Source of the DNA: Halostella pelagica
GTDB taxonomy: Archaea > Halobacteriota > Halobacteria > Halobacteriales > Natronoarchaeaceae
Assembly: GCA_005954745.1 (NCBI GenBank)
Contig: CP040678.1
Coordinates: 2,356,001 to 2,420,000, forward strand
DNA length: 64,000 nucleotides
Direction: 5' to 3'
Part shown: positions 17,125 to 25,700 of the stretch, piece by piece
How positions within the stretch are numbered: position 1 is the first letter of the stretch
Layout of the letters: each line of letters opens with the position of its first letter
Notes under the pieces: generated by a model
What the model was told of the DNA's origin: nothing
Databases searched by the model: none
The model's input: the letters and a program-made list of their open reading frames with translations, nothing else
Translations under genes and position numbers: made by a program

Positions 17125-19374
17125 TTATGCGGTAGGTTCGGTTTCAGTCGTTTGTTCGTCTTCAGCGTCCTGCAAACTCGAATCGTTAAGTCCGTAGGCT
17201 ATGCCCAGGCTGTACAGCCACTGCAGTTCAGCCTCAGTGAGGCTCCACGAACTCGGATCGGTCGCAAGCATGGTGTCGGTAAGCCGATCCGTGTAGCGGC
17301 TGTTCGTTCGGTATGAGCGCTTTTCATCGGCCTCGGCGTATGAGTTCTGCATCTGGAGAACCTCCTTGGTGACTTCCTTGACCGTCTGCTTGGTCAGGTA
17401 ATCCACCGGGTACCGGCGGATGAGCGTGGAGGAGATCTCCTCGTAACTCTGATATGCCGAGATGCGGCCGATCAGGCCGCCGAGAACGAATACTGCCTCC
17501 TGAGCATCATCGGCGAGCGCATCGTGGCTCTCGATGAACTCTTCGAGGCGGTCGCTACGGTTGTCGAAATCGTTTGTCATCGTTGTGGTAGTGAAGGGGA
17601 TCGTGTCGGCCGTGTCGAGTGCGTCGACGGAAGTCAACGCACGAAGCTGTACGTACTGTTCGACGACACTGCGCTTCGGGAACGAAATGTAGTTATCGTC
17701 GCTTCCGAACTGCTCGTTCTGGTCCTGGACGAGTTGGTGGATGTACTCCTCTAACAGCGCGCTCGCGTCGATGGCGGTCTCGGTCAGGAGACTTCGGACG
17801 CGACCCATTCGGCTGTCGTCGATATCGCCAGCGCCTGGCGTCTCGCTCGCAGTCCGACTGCTTCGGGTGGGTTCAGTGGTACGCTGGAAGTATCCACCGT
17901 ACAGGATGTACCGTGTGAGGGTGAGACCGTGTCCGAGTAACGGACTCGACTCCGGAACCGGAGCGTCGTTGAAGATTCCTCCACGGTCAAACACGTCACT
18001 GTCAGCTTGTGTTACGTCGTTATGCGCGTCTTCAAGTGCGACAGCCGGTTCGACTCCATCCAGCGTGTCGAAGAACACCCGGTCCGGATTACCGGTTACT
18101 TGGTAGACAACCGCGAATCGGACGCTGTCCCAGTCCGATCTGTCCTCATCCGCGAACAGTCCCTCCACTTCGTCGTCGTCGTCATCAGCGTCGGGAGAAT
18201 CGTCTGTCCGTGAGGCATCGATGAACAGCTCCTCGACTGTGTCGTCGAAGTCGCCGTCGCTTCCGCTTTCCGCCGATTGAATCCTCTTGTAGACGTTATC
18301 ATGGAACCACGAGAACGTCTCCGGGTCGGTTTCATCGCTCCGTGCTGCGAGATACGGAAGGACGTACAGCCGGCGGTTGTTCCCGAGGCCGCGGAAGAAG
18401 TCATCGAAGAGCGACCCCGCTGCGGCAACTGCCGCAGCAGTGTCGAATTCCAGTGGCCGGGCTCGCCACGCGGACTCACCGCCAGTGTCGAGATCGGCGA
18501 AGTGTTCGCGCTGTTTCTTTCCAAACATCCCGAAGAGACCGGGCGATCCACCGGTAACTTCCGCCTCGTCACCCGTCACGTATCCCGTCCCATCGTCGCT
18601 GGCATCGTCGACGGAGATATTCTCCAAGCGTTCGGCTTTTTTCGCCCGCATTACCTCGTTCAAGACTGGAATCTCGCCGGGGAGCTTATATTCGTCTCCG
18701 TCCGGGAGACGGACAGCTATCGTAATGAGTGCGTCAATCTCCTCGTCCTCGCTTTCGACGAGGTCGAGGAACGCGTCGGCGAGGCGGTCCATCGTCGCCT
18801 CGTCGTCGCCCAGGTCCGCGAGAGCATCGAGAATGGCTTCATCCTCTGCGTCTGAGTCCTCGCGCACCTGGTTGGCGAACTCGCTTTGTGCCCAATCGGT
18901 GAACCGGTCCTGGATATTGTTTGTTCCCCACGCGTCGTCGCGCAGGCCTGCGATGTGGTGGGCGTTCGCGTTCTTGTGGGTCGTGATTGAGTAGTCTGTC
19001 ATGCTACTCGTCTTCCCCTCCGGGTACGCGTGTCCCACCCGAAACCGGTCGGCCGCAGTGTAGGTCGTGATCTCGACCGGACCTCCGTTATCCTCGGATC
19101 GCAGTGACGGATCATCAGGATCTGAGAGGTCGACGTAGACGGCGACTAAACTGTCTTCGTCGCCAAATAACCCGCTTTTCGCACGTGGCGTCAGATACGC
19201 CAGATGCTCTGGCGCGAAATCCCAATCGATAGCGTCTGATTGGGCAGAATCATGCCAGTCAAGCAGGGAGTACTGCCAGGCGACCTCGTACAGCGATGCA
19301 GGGATACGGTTCTGCATCCGGCCGACTGCCGTGGCGGCGGAATCGTCACTCGGCATGGTTTCTGATGTTGACAA
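17125..19374 (-). CDS. cas8b: Cas8b, type I-B Cascade large subunit (749 aa)
   Basis: Identified mainly by place and size: a ~750-aa, strongly acidic protein between cas6 and cas7, as in haloarchaeal I-B loci. In known systems the large subunit recognises the PAM and recruits Cas3. The N-terminus (IPASLYEVAWQYSLLDWHDS) and the middle (AYPEGKTSSMTDYSITTHKN) look like Csh1/Cas8b. The start lies 29 nt inside the cas6 end. Confidence 0.88.
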   Translation of the reverse strand: MSTSETMPSDDSAATAVGRMQNRIPASLYEVAWQYSLLDWHDSAQSDAIDWDFAPEHLAYLTPRAKSGLFGDEDSLVAVYVDLSDPDDPSLRSEDNGGPVEITTYTAADRFRVGHAYPEGKTSSMTDYSITTHKNANAHHIAGLRDDAWGTNNIQDRFTDWAQSEFANQVREDSDAEDEAILDALADLGDDEATMDRLADAFLDLVESEDEEIDALITIAVRLPDGDEYKLPGEIPVLNEVMRAKKAERLENISVDDASDDGTGYVTGDEAEVTGGSPGLFGMFGKKQREHFADLDTGGESAWRARPLEFDTAAAVAAAGSLFDDFFRGLGNNRRLYVLPYLAARSDETDPETFSWFHDNVYKRIQSAESGSDGDFDDTVEELFIDASRTDDSPDADDDDDEVEGLFADEDRSDWDSVRFAVVYQVTGNPDRVFFDTLDGVEPAVALEDAHNDVTQADSDVFDRGGIFNDAPVPESSPLLGHGLTLTRYILYGGYFQRTTEPTRSSRTASETPGAGDIDDSRMGRVRSLLTETAIDASALLEEYIHQLVQDQNEQFGSDDNYISFPKRSVVEQYVQLRALTSVDALDTADTIPFTTTTMTNDFDNRSDRLEEFIESHDALADDAQEAVFVLGGLIGRISAYQSYEEISSTLIRRYPVDYLTKQTVKEVTKEVLQMQNSYAEADEKRSYRTNSRYTDRLTDTMLATDPSSWSLTEAELQWLYSLGIAYGLNDSSLQDAEDEQTTETEPTA

Positions 19375-20119
19375 AGCCGAAACCCAGGGAGTTTCGTTCG
19401 CCGATACCTACGTCCAGTGCGAGATTCAGATGGCGACGGTGATCGTCGTCTCGTACCGTATATTCGAATCGCCATTTGCTCAACACCCACGTCTCTTGAA
19501 TACCGGTGGTCGGCGTCACCGGGATAGCGAACGTCTTAATGAGTTCGTAGCTGTCGAAGAGTTCGCCATCGACGTCCGATGGGCCGGGGAGATAGTCCGG
19601 ACAGAACAGGCCGTGTTTCTTGTCCAGGTTCGCCTCGATCTGGTTCCGAAACGGTTCCATCGTGTGTTCCGGCTGCCAGTATTCAGCCTCCTCGTGGTCG
19701 GTGTCGATTCCGTACTCGTCAAAGCGCCACGGTGGGATTCGGACGAGTACGCCGGTCCCAGTTTCGATGGTCCCGGTAGTCCCTGGCTCACCCACGTCAG
19801 GCGCGAGGGCGGACATCTCCTTGACAGAGAAGGGCATCTCTCCAACGTTGAGTTCTCGATCTTGCTTGAGATCGGTCGCGACGTAGCTGAGTAGCTCCTC
19901 ATGGGGCGACGCGATGAGCAGTGTACGCTCGTCTCCCTCTTGCATATCGCCCGGCGGGAACGGATTTGAATACGTGAATCCCTTCGGCCGGTTCTCGTCG
20001 TGGGTCGATCCGTAATCTGTGCCCTCGAGTGCGTCCCAGATGCGGCCGCGAAGCTTGTGATGGTACGCGTTATCGTACGCTGCGTCAGCGCGGGCTTCGA
20101 GGCGCGCTAACACGCGCAT
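19346..20119 (-). CDS. cas6: Cas6 crRNA-processing endoribonuclease (257 aa)
   Basis: Cuts the repeat to release crRNAs. A His-rich segment NAYHHKLRGRIW (~18-29) is the likely catalytic His region, and the C-terminal glycine-rich loop GIGERNSLGFGFVN is the Cas6 hallmark. First gene of the cas operon, with a TATA element about 70 nt upstream. Confidence 0.93.
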   Translation of the reverse strand: MRVLARLEARADAAYDNAYHHKLRGRIWDALEGTDYGSTHDENRPKGFTYSNPFPPGDMQEGDERTLLIASPHEELLSYVATDLKQDRELNVGEMPFSVKEMSALAPDVGEPGTTGTIETGTGVLVRIPPWRFDEYGIDTDHEEAEYWQPEHTMEPFRNQIEANLDKKHGLFCPDYLPGPSDVDGELFDSYELIKTFAIPVTPTTGIQETWVLSKWRFEYTVRDDDHRRHLNLALDVGIGERNSLGFGFVNIRNHAE

Positions 20120-20187
20120 CCGGTCATCTCACCTCCGTTCCTTCGATTACTCGTGTCACTACGGTTTCAACAGTGCAGTGTCGGGTA

Positions 20188-20199
20188 CTTAAAATAAAG
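20188..20199 (-). promoter_or_regulatory. Putative promoter of the cas operon
   Basis: The minus strand reads CTTTATTTTAAG, a TATA-like element in an AT-rich patch between array 2 and cas6. Start of transcription would fall near 20165, leaving a 5' UTR of about 45 nt. Confidence 0.5.
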
Positions 20200-20263
20200 T
20201 GTCGAGAAGTGTAAGTGGTCCTGATTCACCACCGCATGATGAGTCCTTGAGGATCTGTGAGGG

Positions 20264-20820
20264 TATTCAACCCCACAAGGGTCCGTCTGTAACTCGGAGC
20301 TCCAAGAGATCGACGTCGAGGCCCCTGACCAGCTTCAACCCCACAAGGGTCCGTCTGTAACGCGGCGGGGCGCTCGGCTCGGTCGGCATCGCTGCCGGGC
20401 TTCAACCCCACAAGGGTCCGTCTGTAACCTGGAGTACCTCGCTGACATCGACGCCGTCGACGAGCTTCAACCCCACAAGGGTCCGTCTGTAACGCCCTGT
20501 CCGACGCCGCGCGGCTGTACGTCGACCTCGCTTCAACCCCACAAGGGTCCGTCTGTAACCGTTGACGTGATGTACCTCCACCCAGTTCCGGTTGCGGCTT
20601 CAACCCCACAAGGGTCCGTCTGTAACTCGGGACCCGATCAACGTGGGCGCGGGGACGGTCCAGCTTCAACCCCACAAGGGTCCGTCTGTAACTTTCTCGG
20701 CTACATACTCCGGCACCTCCGACGGACTGCTTCAACCCCACAAGGGTCCGTCTGTAACCCGTCCAGATCCGTGGTGTGGACCTGCCCGAAGCTTCAACCC
20801 CACAAGGGTCCGTCTGTAAC
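20264..20820 (-). CRISPR. CRISPR array 2: 9 repeats of 30 bp, 8 spacers
   Basis: The transcribed repeat starts GTTACAGACGGACCC and ends TTGTGGGGTTGAAGC. It differs from array 1 in two bases, both inside the presumed 8-nt crRNA handle (GTTGAAGC instead of ATTGAAGT). The copy at 20264 is altered at its edge, so the leader-distal end points to the cas operon. Spacers are about 35-39 bp. The array uses the same strand as array 1 and flanks the cas genes on the other side. Confidence 0.97.
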
Positions 20821-20985
20821 CATGGGCAATTCACCGCCCTTACACCCCTCATCTGGCCGTTCGCACTTTACCGTTTCCGTCGACCCGCAATCGTGGCTGA
20901 TCCCGAGGGGGTTGATGGAAATCTCAGTGAGAAGAGAGCTTATCCCAACAGATCCAAGAGCACCAACGAAAGCGCGTCTATTCAT
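20794..20985 (-). pseudogene. Possible Tat-signal protein fragment overlapping the leader of array 2
   Basis: From an ATG at 20985 the minus strand encodes MNRRAFVGALGSVGIS, very like the start of haloarchaeal Tat lipoproteins. After ~20 residues the likeness ends, no lipobox follows, and the frame runs through the leader into the first repeat. This may be the 5' end of a gene cut off when the array was placed here. Chance resemblance is possible. Confidence 0.3.
20821..20940 (-). promoter_or_regulatory. Leader of CRISPR array 2
   Basis: Contains TTCCATCAACCCCCTCGGG on the minus strand, closely related to the block beside array 1, at a comparable distance from the first repeat. Upstream DNA becomes AT-rich (20985-21060). 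Confidence 0.6.
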
Positions 20986-21070
20986 GTCGCTAGGACCAGA
21001 TCCAAATCATTTGTATCTTACTTACAGCTATCTGCAAAACTTATCACGCTGTTTTGAGAGATAACGATCA

Positions 21071-21370
21071 ATGGAACAGTGTCGTATCTGCGGAGACGAA
21101 GCGCGTCATCCGTACACATGCAACTACTGTGGCGGGACTCACTGTTCGAGTCATCGCCTTCCCGAGAACCACAGCTGTAGCGGTCTTGACGGAGCAAGTA
21201 GCGACCAATGGATGTCAGAGAAACACAAAACGCACAAGCGACGCGGAACCACTGTGAGAAGTAGCAGCAACCGTTCAAAGGCCGATTCGTCGACAACCAT
21301 CCCGAAGTGGGTGATCACAGTCTCCGTAGTCCTTGTTATACTGATTCTCGTCGGCATATATCTCGCTTAG
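21071..21370 (+). CDS. AN1-type zinc-finger membrane protein (99 aa)
   Basis: Residues 1-40 carry a Cys/His series (CRICGDEARHPYTCNYCGG, then HCSSH and HSC), matching an AN1-type zinc finger. A basic, Ser-rich linker leads to one C-terminal membrane helix (~77-97). AN1 fingers with a membrane anchor are common in haloarchaea (known); function is unclear. It stands alone between array 2 and the replication module. Confidence 0.75.
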   Translation: MEQCRICGDEARHPYTCNYCGGTHCSSHRLPENHSCSGLDGASSDQWMSEKHKTHKRRGTTVRSSSNRSKADSSTTIPKWVITVSVVLVILILVGIYLA

Positions 21371-21373
21371 ACC

Positions 21374-21399
21374 GGACCGGAAGGACCGGAAACAACCCC
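21374..21399 (+). repeat. Origin-like repeats upstream of orc1
   Basis: Two tandem GGACCGGAA units (21374 and 21383) followed by ACAACCCC, 37 nt before the orc1 start. A near copy, including the CCCC end, lies at 22535-22559 behind the gene in the same orientation. This fits an origin recognition (ORB-like) element of a plasmid-type Orc1 origin. Confidence 0.65.
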
Positions 21400-21435
21400 A
21401 ATTCGCTTTTATATCCTGTCTGAACAGTATGACTC

Positions 21436-22440
21436 ATGCTTCGGCCGGACCTGTTGTCCCACGATCTCATTCCCGAGCGCGACCTGGTCGTCCACCGTTC
21501 CGACGAACTGAACGAGATCACGCAGGCGTTCGATCCCGTCTTGGACGGTCGCGCTCCGATGAATCTCTTCCTCTTTGGCCCGAGCGGCGTCGGCAAGACG
21601 ATGACGGCGCGGATCGCCGTCGACGAACTGGAGCAAGAAGCGGCCGTTTCGACATCGTACGTGAACTGTTGGGAGACCTACGAGCGCAACGATCTCCTCT
21701 ACACTGTCACTGACGAACTCCTCACTGGCGAAACGATTCATCGTCAGTCGACATCCCGTACTGAGTGGCTGGAGAAGCTTGGCGCTGACCCGCAGCATCC
21801 GCGTATCGTCATCCTCGACGAGGTCGACCAGCTCGAAGACAAGAAGGTCCTCTATGAATTGCACGAGAAGCCGGCGCTCTCGCTGGTTTGTATCGCGAAC
21901 CGCGAGGAGGGACTATTCTCCGGGATGGACAAGCGAACACGCTCGCGCGTGGTGATCGGCAACCGCATCGAGTTCGACGACTATTCAACATCGCAGTTGG
22001 CCTCAATCCTCAAGAAGCGCATCGAACAGTTGAGCCTGATCAACGTCGTTTCCGACCGCCAGTTCGAACGCATCGGGTCGTCCTCCAACGGGGACGCTCG
22101 CATCGCGATCACGACGCTGCGCCTCGCCATTGAGGCGGCCAGAAGCACGTCGGGACGCACCGACGTTACCAACCAGATGATCGCCGAGGCCGTCGACCAG
22201 GCCGAGAATGTGCTTCGCCTCGAACACCTGGACCGGCTGAACGACTTCCAGCAGACGCTCTACGAGATCGTCGAGGACCGCGAACCCGTCTCTCCGGGCG
22301 ACATCTACGACGAGTACTCTGAGCGAGCGGTCAATCCGAAAACGAAGCGTACGATACGGTCACATCTCGGCAAGATGGTTCAGTATCACATCATCGTCGA
22401 GCGAGGGTCGAGTCAGAAAAAGCGGTACTTGGTCCGGTAG
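21436..22440 (+). CDS. orc1: Orc1/Cdc6-type replication initiator (334 aa)
   Basis: An AAA+ ATPase with Walker A FGPSGVGKTMTAR (~48-58), Walker B IVILDEVDQLED (~122-133), a sensor-2-type arginine region (NGDARIAITTLRLA), and a C-terminal winged helix (~270-334) that binds origin DNA. At 334 residues it is shorter than main chromosomal Orc1 proteins, like many plasmid and virus paralogues. GGACCGGAA repeats flank the gene, suggesting an adjacent origin. It likely replicated the element before integration. Confidence 0.92.
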   Translation: MLRPDLLSHDLIPERDLVVHRSDELNEITQAFDPVLDGRAPMNLFLFGPSGVGKTMTARIAVDELEQEAAVSTSYVNCWETYERNDLLYTVTDELLTGETIHRQSTSRTEWLEKLGADPQHPRIVILDEVDQLEDKKVLYELHEKPALSLVCIANREEGLFSGMDKRTRSRVVIGNRIEFDDYSTSQLASILKKRIEQLSLINVVSDRQFERIGSSSNGDARIAITTLRLAIEAARSTSGRTDVTNQMIAEAVDQAENVLRLEHLDRLNDFQQTLYEIVEDREPVSPGDIYDEYSERAVNPKTKRTIRSHLGKMVQYHIIVERGSSQKKRYLVR

Positions 22441-22559
22441 GGCCGGAAAGAGCGGAAGCGGACCGGAAACGGACCGGAAATTCGGATTCTCTGTTTTCAC
22501 CGTCTCTTCGTTCCATCCTCGCCCGAATCGGCAAGGACCGGAAGGAACGGAAACACCCC
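22441..22559 (+). repeat. Origin-like repeats downstream of orc1
   Basis: GGCCGGAAAG (22441), GGACCGGAAAC (~22460), GGACCGGAAAT (22471) and GGACCGGAAGGAACGGAAAC (22535) are direct repeats in an otherwise gene-free gap. The last block closely matches the one upstream of orc1. Together they look like iterons of a replication origin. Confidence 0.65.
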
Positions 22560-22596
22560 GGTTTCGCCTATGTAGGTCCGGGGTGCCCGTCTGAGT

Positions 22597-22881
22597 ATGG
22601 CACTGAGCCGACGAGAATCAGAACGGATCCGCACAGAGAAACTCGACCTCTGGCGCGAGTTGCACATCGACGTTAGACCGAAGAAAGCGACCATCGCGCA
22701 GCACGGAGCGTCGGGCTACGACGGATACACGGGGCTGTTCAAGATCCGTCACGACGGTCGGACGTGGTGGCTCGGCGTTACTGACGAGCGCGAGGCAGAC
22801 CTAATGGACGGGCCGCGGCCGCTCCCGGAGTGGCTCGACGAGGTCCTGTTTCACATGGGCGTCGACGAGGTCGAGGAGTGA
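22597..22881 (+). CDS. Hypothetical protein of the replication module (94 aa)
   Basis: A small soluble protein with a basic N-terminus and an acidic C-terminus. A central strand-rich part (YTGLFKIRHDGRTWWLGVTD) looks like a compact beta fold. No motif gives a function. Found between the iterons and a convergent repressor gene, so it is probably an accessory plasmid gene. Confidence 0.6.
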   Translation: MALSRRESERIRTEKLDLWRELHIDVRPKKATIAQHGASGYDGYTGLFKIRHDGRTWWLGVTDEREADLMDGPRPLPEWLDEVLFHMGVDEVEE

Positions 22882-22901
22882 TGTGGGAGACTGATAAGGG
22901 G

Positions 22902-23180
22902 CTACTCTTCCTTTTCCAGAGACCCTACGTCGAGGTCTCCGTCAAGAAATTCCACACCCTTCTCAGTAATCGAGTAGGTCCCAGCACCGACATTGACAAG
23001 AAGACCGTATTTCGCGAGTTCGCGGCACCGTGTACCGACGTGATTGGGGTGATATTCGATATCGATACCTGCCTCAATCATACGTCGAGTGATCGCAGTC
23101 GGAGGGTGATTGCCCTCCTCCCGAAGAAACTCGAGGATCCGCTCATCGGCCTGCGTCAACCAGTCGGCGTGTTTCCTCAT
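22902..23180 (-). CDS. PhiH1-repressor-like winged-helix protein (92 aa)
   Basis: The pattern RKHADWLTQADERILEFL, then PPTAITRRM, HVGTRCRELAKYGLL and YSITEKGVEFLDG is that of the halophage phiH1 repressor-like family, a winged helix common in haloarchaeal mobile elements. I start at the ATG at 23180, since the family begins near MRKHADW. It faces away from the regulator gene to its right across an AT-rich gap, so it may repress that promoter and its own. Confidence 0.82.
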   Translation of the reverse strand: MRKHADWLTQADERILEFLREEGNHPPTAITRRMIEAGIDIEYHPNHVGTRCRELAKYGLLVNVGAGTYSITEKGVEFLDGDLDVGSLEKEE

Positions 23181-23214
23181 GAACAAAGAGAGTGTCGACG
23201 AAAACATAGTGAAC

Positions 23215-23325
23215 CCGTTAAGCAGAGTATAGATTGCTTACTACATAAATTGTATACTAATGAAACAGATTTGGATATGGTAGAGAAAGAATTATATTGC
23301 TATAGTATATCTTGTTCGATAGGAA
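23215..23325. promoter_or_regulatory. AT-rich divergent promoter region
   Basis: The most AT-rich stretch nearby, with TATAGTATAT at 23301-23310 as a plus-strand TATA candidate. It separates the phiH1-type repressor from the zinc-ribbon/PadR gene and is the natural place for repressor binding. Confidence 0.4.
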
Positions 23326-23450
23326 CGGCTTGCGGGCCGCGGTACTCTGGCGATACAGATGTCTCTCGCCGGCAGTGGCCCGTTGTAAAACGCGCGCCGG
23401 TGCTGGTACCACCGGCCCGCAGTGGTTCCGTCAGAGTTGGTGACGAAACC

Positions 23451-24251
23451 GTGTACACGAAAGACACCGGGGCTATTGAAAGCCCCGAACGACAGCAGGC
23501 ATTGGATTCTAACAGCAGTTGCCCGCAGTGCGGTGGCCCACTCTCGGGTATCGACACGCGCGGTCGCGGCCGGCACACGGTCGAACCGTGTGGATGCCGG
23601 GTTTCTGACGCTCGTCTCGGCGGACCGCGTGTGATGACGGACGGCGGCGAGCCGGAAGATGTCGCGCTGGTTCGCGTCACTGGCCGCCAGGAGAACATCG
23701 ACTTCGAGGTCCAGAACGGTGTTCTGTATCTCGACGTCAAAGACCGGGACGCGATCCGTTCGCTCGTCAGGTTCGCTACGGCAGCCGCGCACGGGAACAG
23801 CCTTCGCGTCGAAGACGTCGATGAAGAGGACCTGTCGCTCGACGACCTCGCACCTTTCTTCCCGTTCAGATCTGACGAGGGTGACGACGAGGAGAAGGAG
23901 ATCGTCGCCGATGGCGGAGTCTCGGTTTACGACCTCAACGGATTCGAACGCGATCTGCTCTGGTCGATCCTCCGTGTCGAGACCGAGGAGGAGGAGACGT
24001 ACGGGCTCGCGATCAAGCGCGATCTCGAGGAGAAGTACGAGACGGAGATTCACCACGGGCGGCTGTATCCGAACCTCGACGATCTCGTGGAGAAGAGACT
24101 CGTCGCGAAGAGCGAACTCGACCGCCGGACGAACGAGTACCGATTGACGTCCGCGGGTCGTGCGCTTCTGGAAGACATCACCGAACATCGCGACCGAGTA
24201 CTCGACCAGGCCGAGGACCTCGCGCGTGCGGACGGTGGTCGCGATGAGTAG
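23451..24251 (+). CDS. Zinc-ribbon plus PadR-like regulator of the integrative element
   Basis: The C-terminal half (DLLWSILRVETEEEETYGLAIK to the end) is a PadR-type winged helix. Its wing segment reads HHGRLYPNLDDLVEKRLV, where family members have a GxLYPxLxxLexxGL pattern. An ATG at 23634 gives a 205-aa protein. The same frame is open further upstream and encodes a zinc-ribbon pair (CPQCGG, later EPCGCR), so I propose a longer protein from the GTG at 23451 (266 aa). The long form would join metal-binding and DNA-binding parts. The stop region overlaps the next start by 8 nt. The start is uncertain; the PadR end is not. Confidence 0.6.
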   Translation: MYTKDTGAIESPERQQALDSNSSCPQCGGPLSGIDTRGRGRHTVEPCGCRVSDARLGGPRVMTDGGEPEDVALVRVTGRQENIDFEVQNGVLYLDVKDRDAIRSLVRFATAAAHGNSLRVEDVDEEDLSLDDLAPFFPFRSDEGDDEEKEIVADGGVSVYDLNGFERDLLWSILRVETEEEETYGLAIKRDLEEKYETEIHHGRLYPNLDDLVEKRLVAKSELDRRTNEYRLTSAGRALLEDITEHRDRVLDQAEDLARADGGRDE

Positions 24252-24660
24252 CGTGCGGACAACGACGGTCGCTGGCTCGCTGCTCGACCAGCTTCACTCG
24301 TTACTTGGGGTAACCAGCAAGTCGGTCGACCTGCCGAAGGATGTCGTCTTCGAAGTTTTGGCGAACGAACGCCGGCGTCGCGCAGTCACACACGTCGCCG
24401 CACTTGACGACGACGAGACGATCACGAAGGGCGACCTCGCCGAGCAGATCGCCGCCGACGAGAACGGCAAGCGCGTCGACGAGGTCACCACCACTGAGCG
24501 CAAGGCGGCGTACGTTGCCCTTTATCAGCATCATCTGGATATCCTCGAGACGGCGGAGGTCCTCGACATCGACCGCGACGAGATCAGCCGTGGTCCTGCG
24601 GCGCGTGATGTCGCGACGGTGCTGTATCAGGTCGAAGGGTCGGACCTGGGGGGAGAGTGA
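24244..24660 (+). CDS. DUF7344-like winged-helix protein (138 aa)
   Basis: DVVFEVLANERRRRAVTHVA is the recurrent start of the haloarchaeal DUF7344 domain, followed by an ELAEQIA-like helix (KGDLAEQIAADENG) and KAAYVALYQHHLDILETAEV. These small winged helices are usually regulators on mobile elements. Its start lies inside the end of the PadR-like gene and its stop overlaps the integrase start, so the three form one operon. Confidence 0.8.
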   Translation: MSSVRTTTVAGSLLDQLHSLLGVTSKSVDLPKDVVFEVLANERRRRAVTHVAALDDDETITKGDLAEQIAADENGKRVDEVTTTERKAAYVALYQHHLDILETAEVLDIDRDEISRGPAARDVATVLYQVEGSDLGGE

Positions 24661-25700
24661 TGCAGCCAGAGGATCTCTCGCCCCGCGAGGCGTGGGAGTC
24701 GTACGTCGACCAACGCCAGACGGAGACCACTGACCAGAGCCAGGCTACGTATCACTACCGCCTGAAGCTCTGGGTTGAGTGGAGCGAGGAGCAGGATATC
24801 GAACGTGTCGGTGACCTCTCAGGGTGGACTCTGGAGCAGTTCCGGAGCCATCGCTCCGGCGAGGGGATCGCGGCGACGACGCTCCGCGGCGAGATGCAGA
24901 CGATGAAGAATTTCGTCGAGTATCTGGAGCGCATCGAGGCCGTCGACGAAGATCTCGCCGAGAAGGTGAAGGTGCCTAACGTTCCCGATGGCGAGGAGTC
25001 TGACGACACCCGCCTCATCACTGACGACGCGTATCGACTCATCGAATACTACCGGAACGACGCCACCGACTACGGAACGCGCAATCACGTGATTTTAGAG
25101 CTGGTCTGGCATACCGGCGCTCGCCTCGGCGCGGTCAGGGCGCTCGATGTCCGGGATTACCATTCCGACGATCAGTACGTCGAGTTTGTCCACCGTCCTG
25201 ACCAGGGGACTCCGCTGAAGAATAAGACGAACGGCGAGCGGATGGTCAGCCTTCGCCACCGTGTCTGCGATGTCTTGGACGCGTACATCCAGAACGAACG
25301 CAGGAACAAGCACGACGAGCACGGTCGGCAGCCGCTACTCTGTTCCGCGCAGGGGCGGCCCTCGCGGAACACGGTTCGCGTCTGGATGTATCACGCGACG
25401 CTTCCCTGCATCTACGGCCCGTGCCCGCACGGCCACGATCCGGTGACGTGCGAGTTCACGGATTACAATCAGGCCAGCAAGTGCCCGTCCTCGAGGTCGC
25501 CGCATCAGGTTCGGACGGGCTCGATCACGTGGCATCGGAACCGCGGCGTTCCGAAGGAGGTCACTCGGACGCGCGTCAATGCGTCTGAGCGCGTCATCGA
25601 TCAGCACTACGACAAGGCGGAGGCTCGTGACCGGATGGAACTTCGGCGGCGTCCGCACTTAGAGAAACTCGATTTCGGGGATCAGGAGAACTCAGAATGA
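24660..25700 (+). CDS. Tyrosine recombinase/integrase (346 aa)
   Basis: An N-terminal SAM-like core-binding domain (~1-110) precedes the catalytic domain. The first Arg is in HTGARLGAVR (~155), the H-x-x-R box in SPHQVRTG (~283), and the Tyr nucleophile in VIDQHYDKAE (~319). The ATG at 24660 overlaps the previous stop. A Cys/His insertion (CIYGPCPHGHDPVTCEF, ~250) typical of haloarchaeal integrases may bind zinc. It lies at the junction of accessory and chromosomal-looking DNA, so it probably integrated part of this region. Confidence 0.92.
   Translation: MQPEDLSPREAWESYVDQRQTETTDQSQATYHYRLKLWVEWSEEQDIERVGDLSGWTLEQFRSHRSGEGIAATTLRGEMQTMKNFVEYLERIEAVDEDLAEKVKVPNVPDGEESDDTRLITDDAYRLIEYYRNDATDYGTRNHVILELVWHTGARLGAVRALDVRDYHSDDQYVEFVHRPDQGTPLKNKTNGERMVSLRHRVCDVLDAYIQNERRNKHDEHGRQPLLCSAQGRPSRNTVRVWMYHATLPCIYGPCPHGHDPVTCEFTDYNQASKCPSSRSPHQVRTGSITWHRNRGVPKEVTRTRVNASERVIDQHYDKAEARDRMELRRRPHLEKLDFGDQENSE

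Noticed and set aside
20226-21064. Open frames across the second CRISPR array
   Set aside because: Same repeat artefact; the 208-residue minus-strand frame is only translated repeat and spacer DNA.
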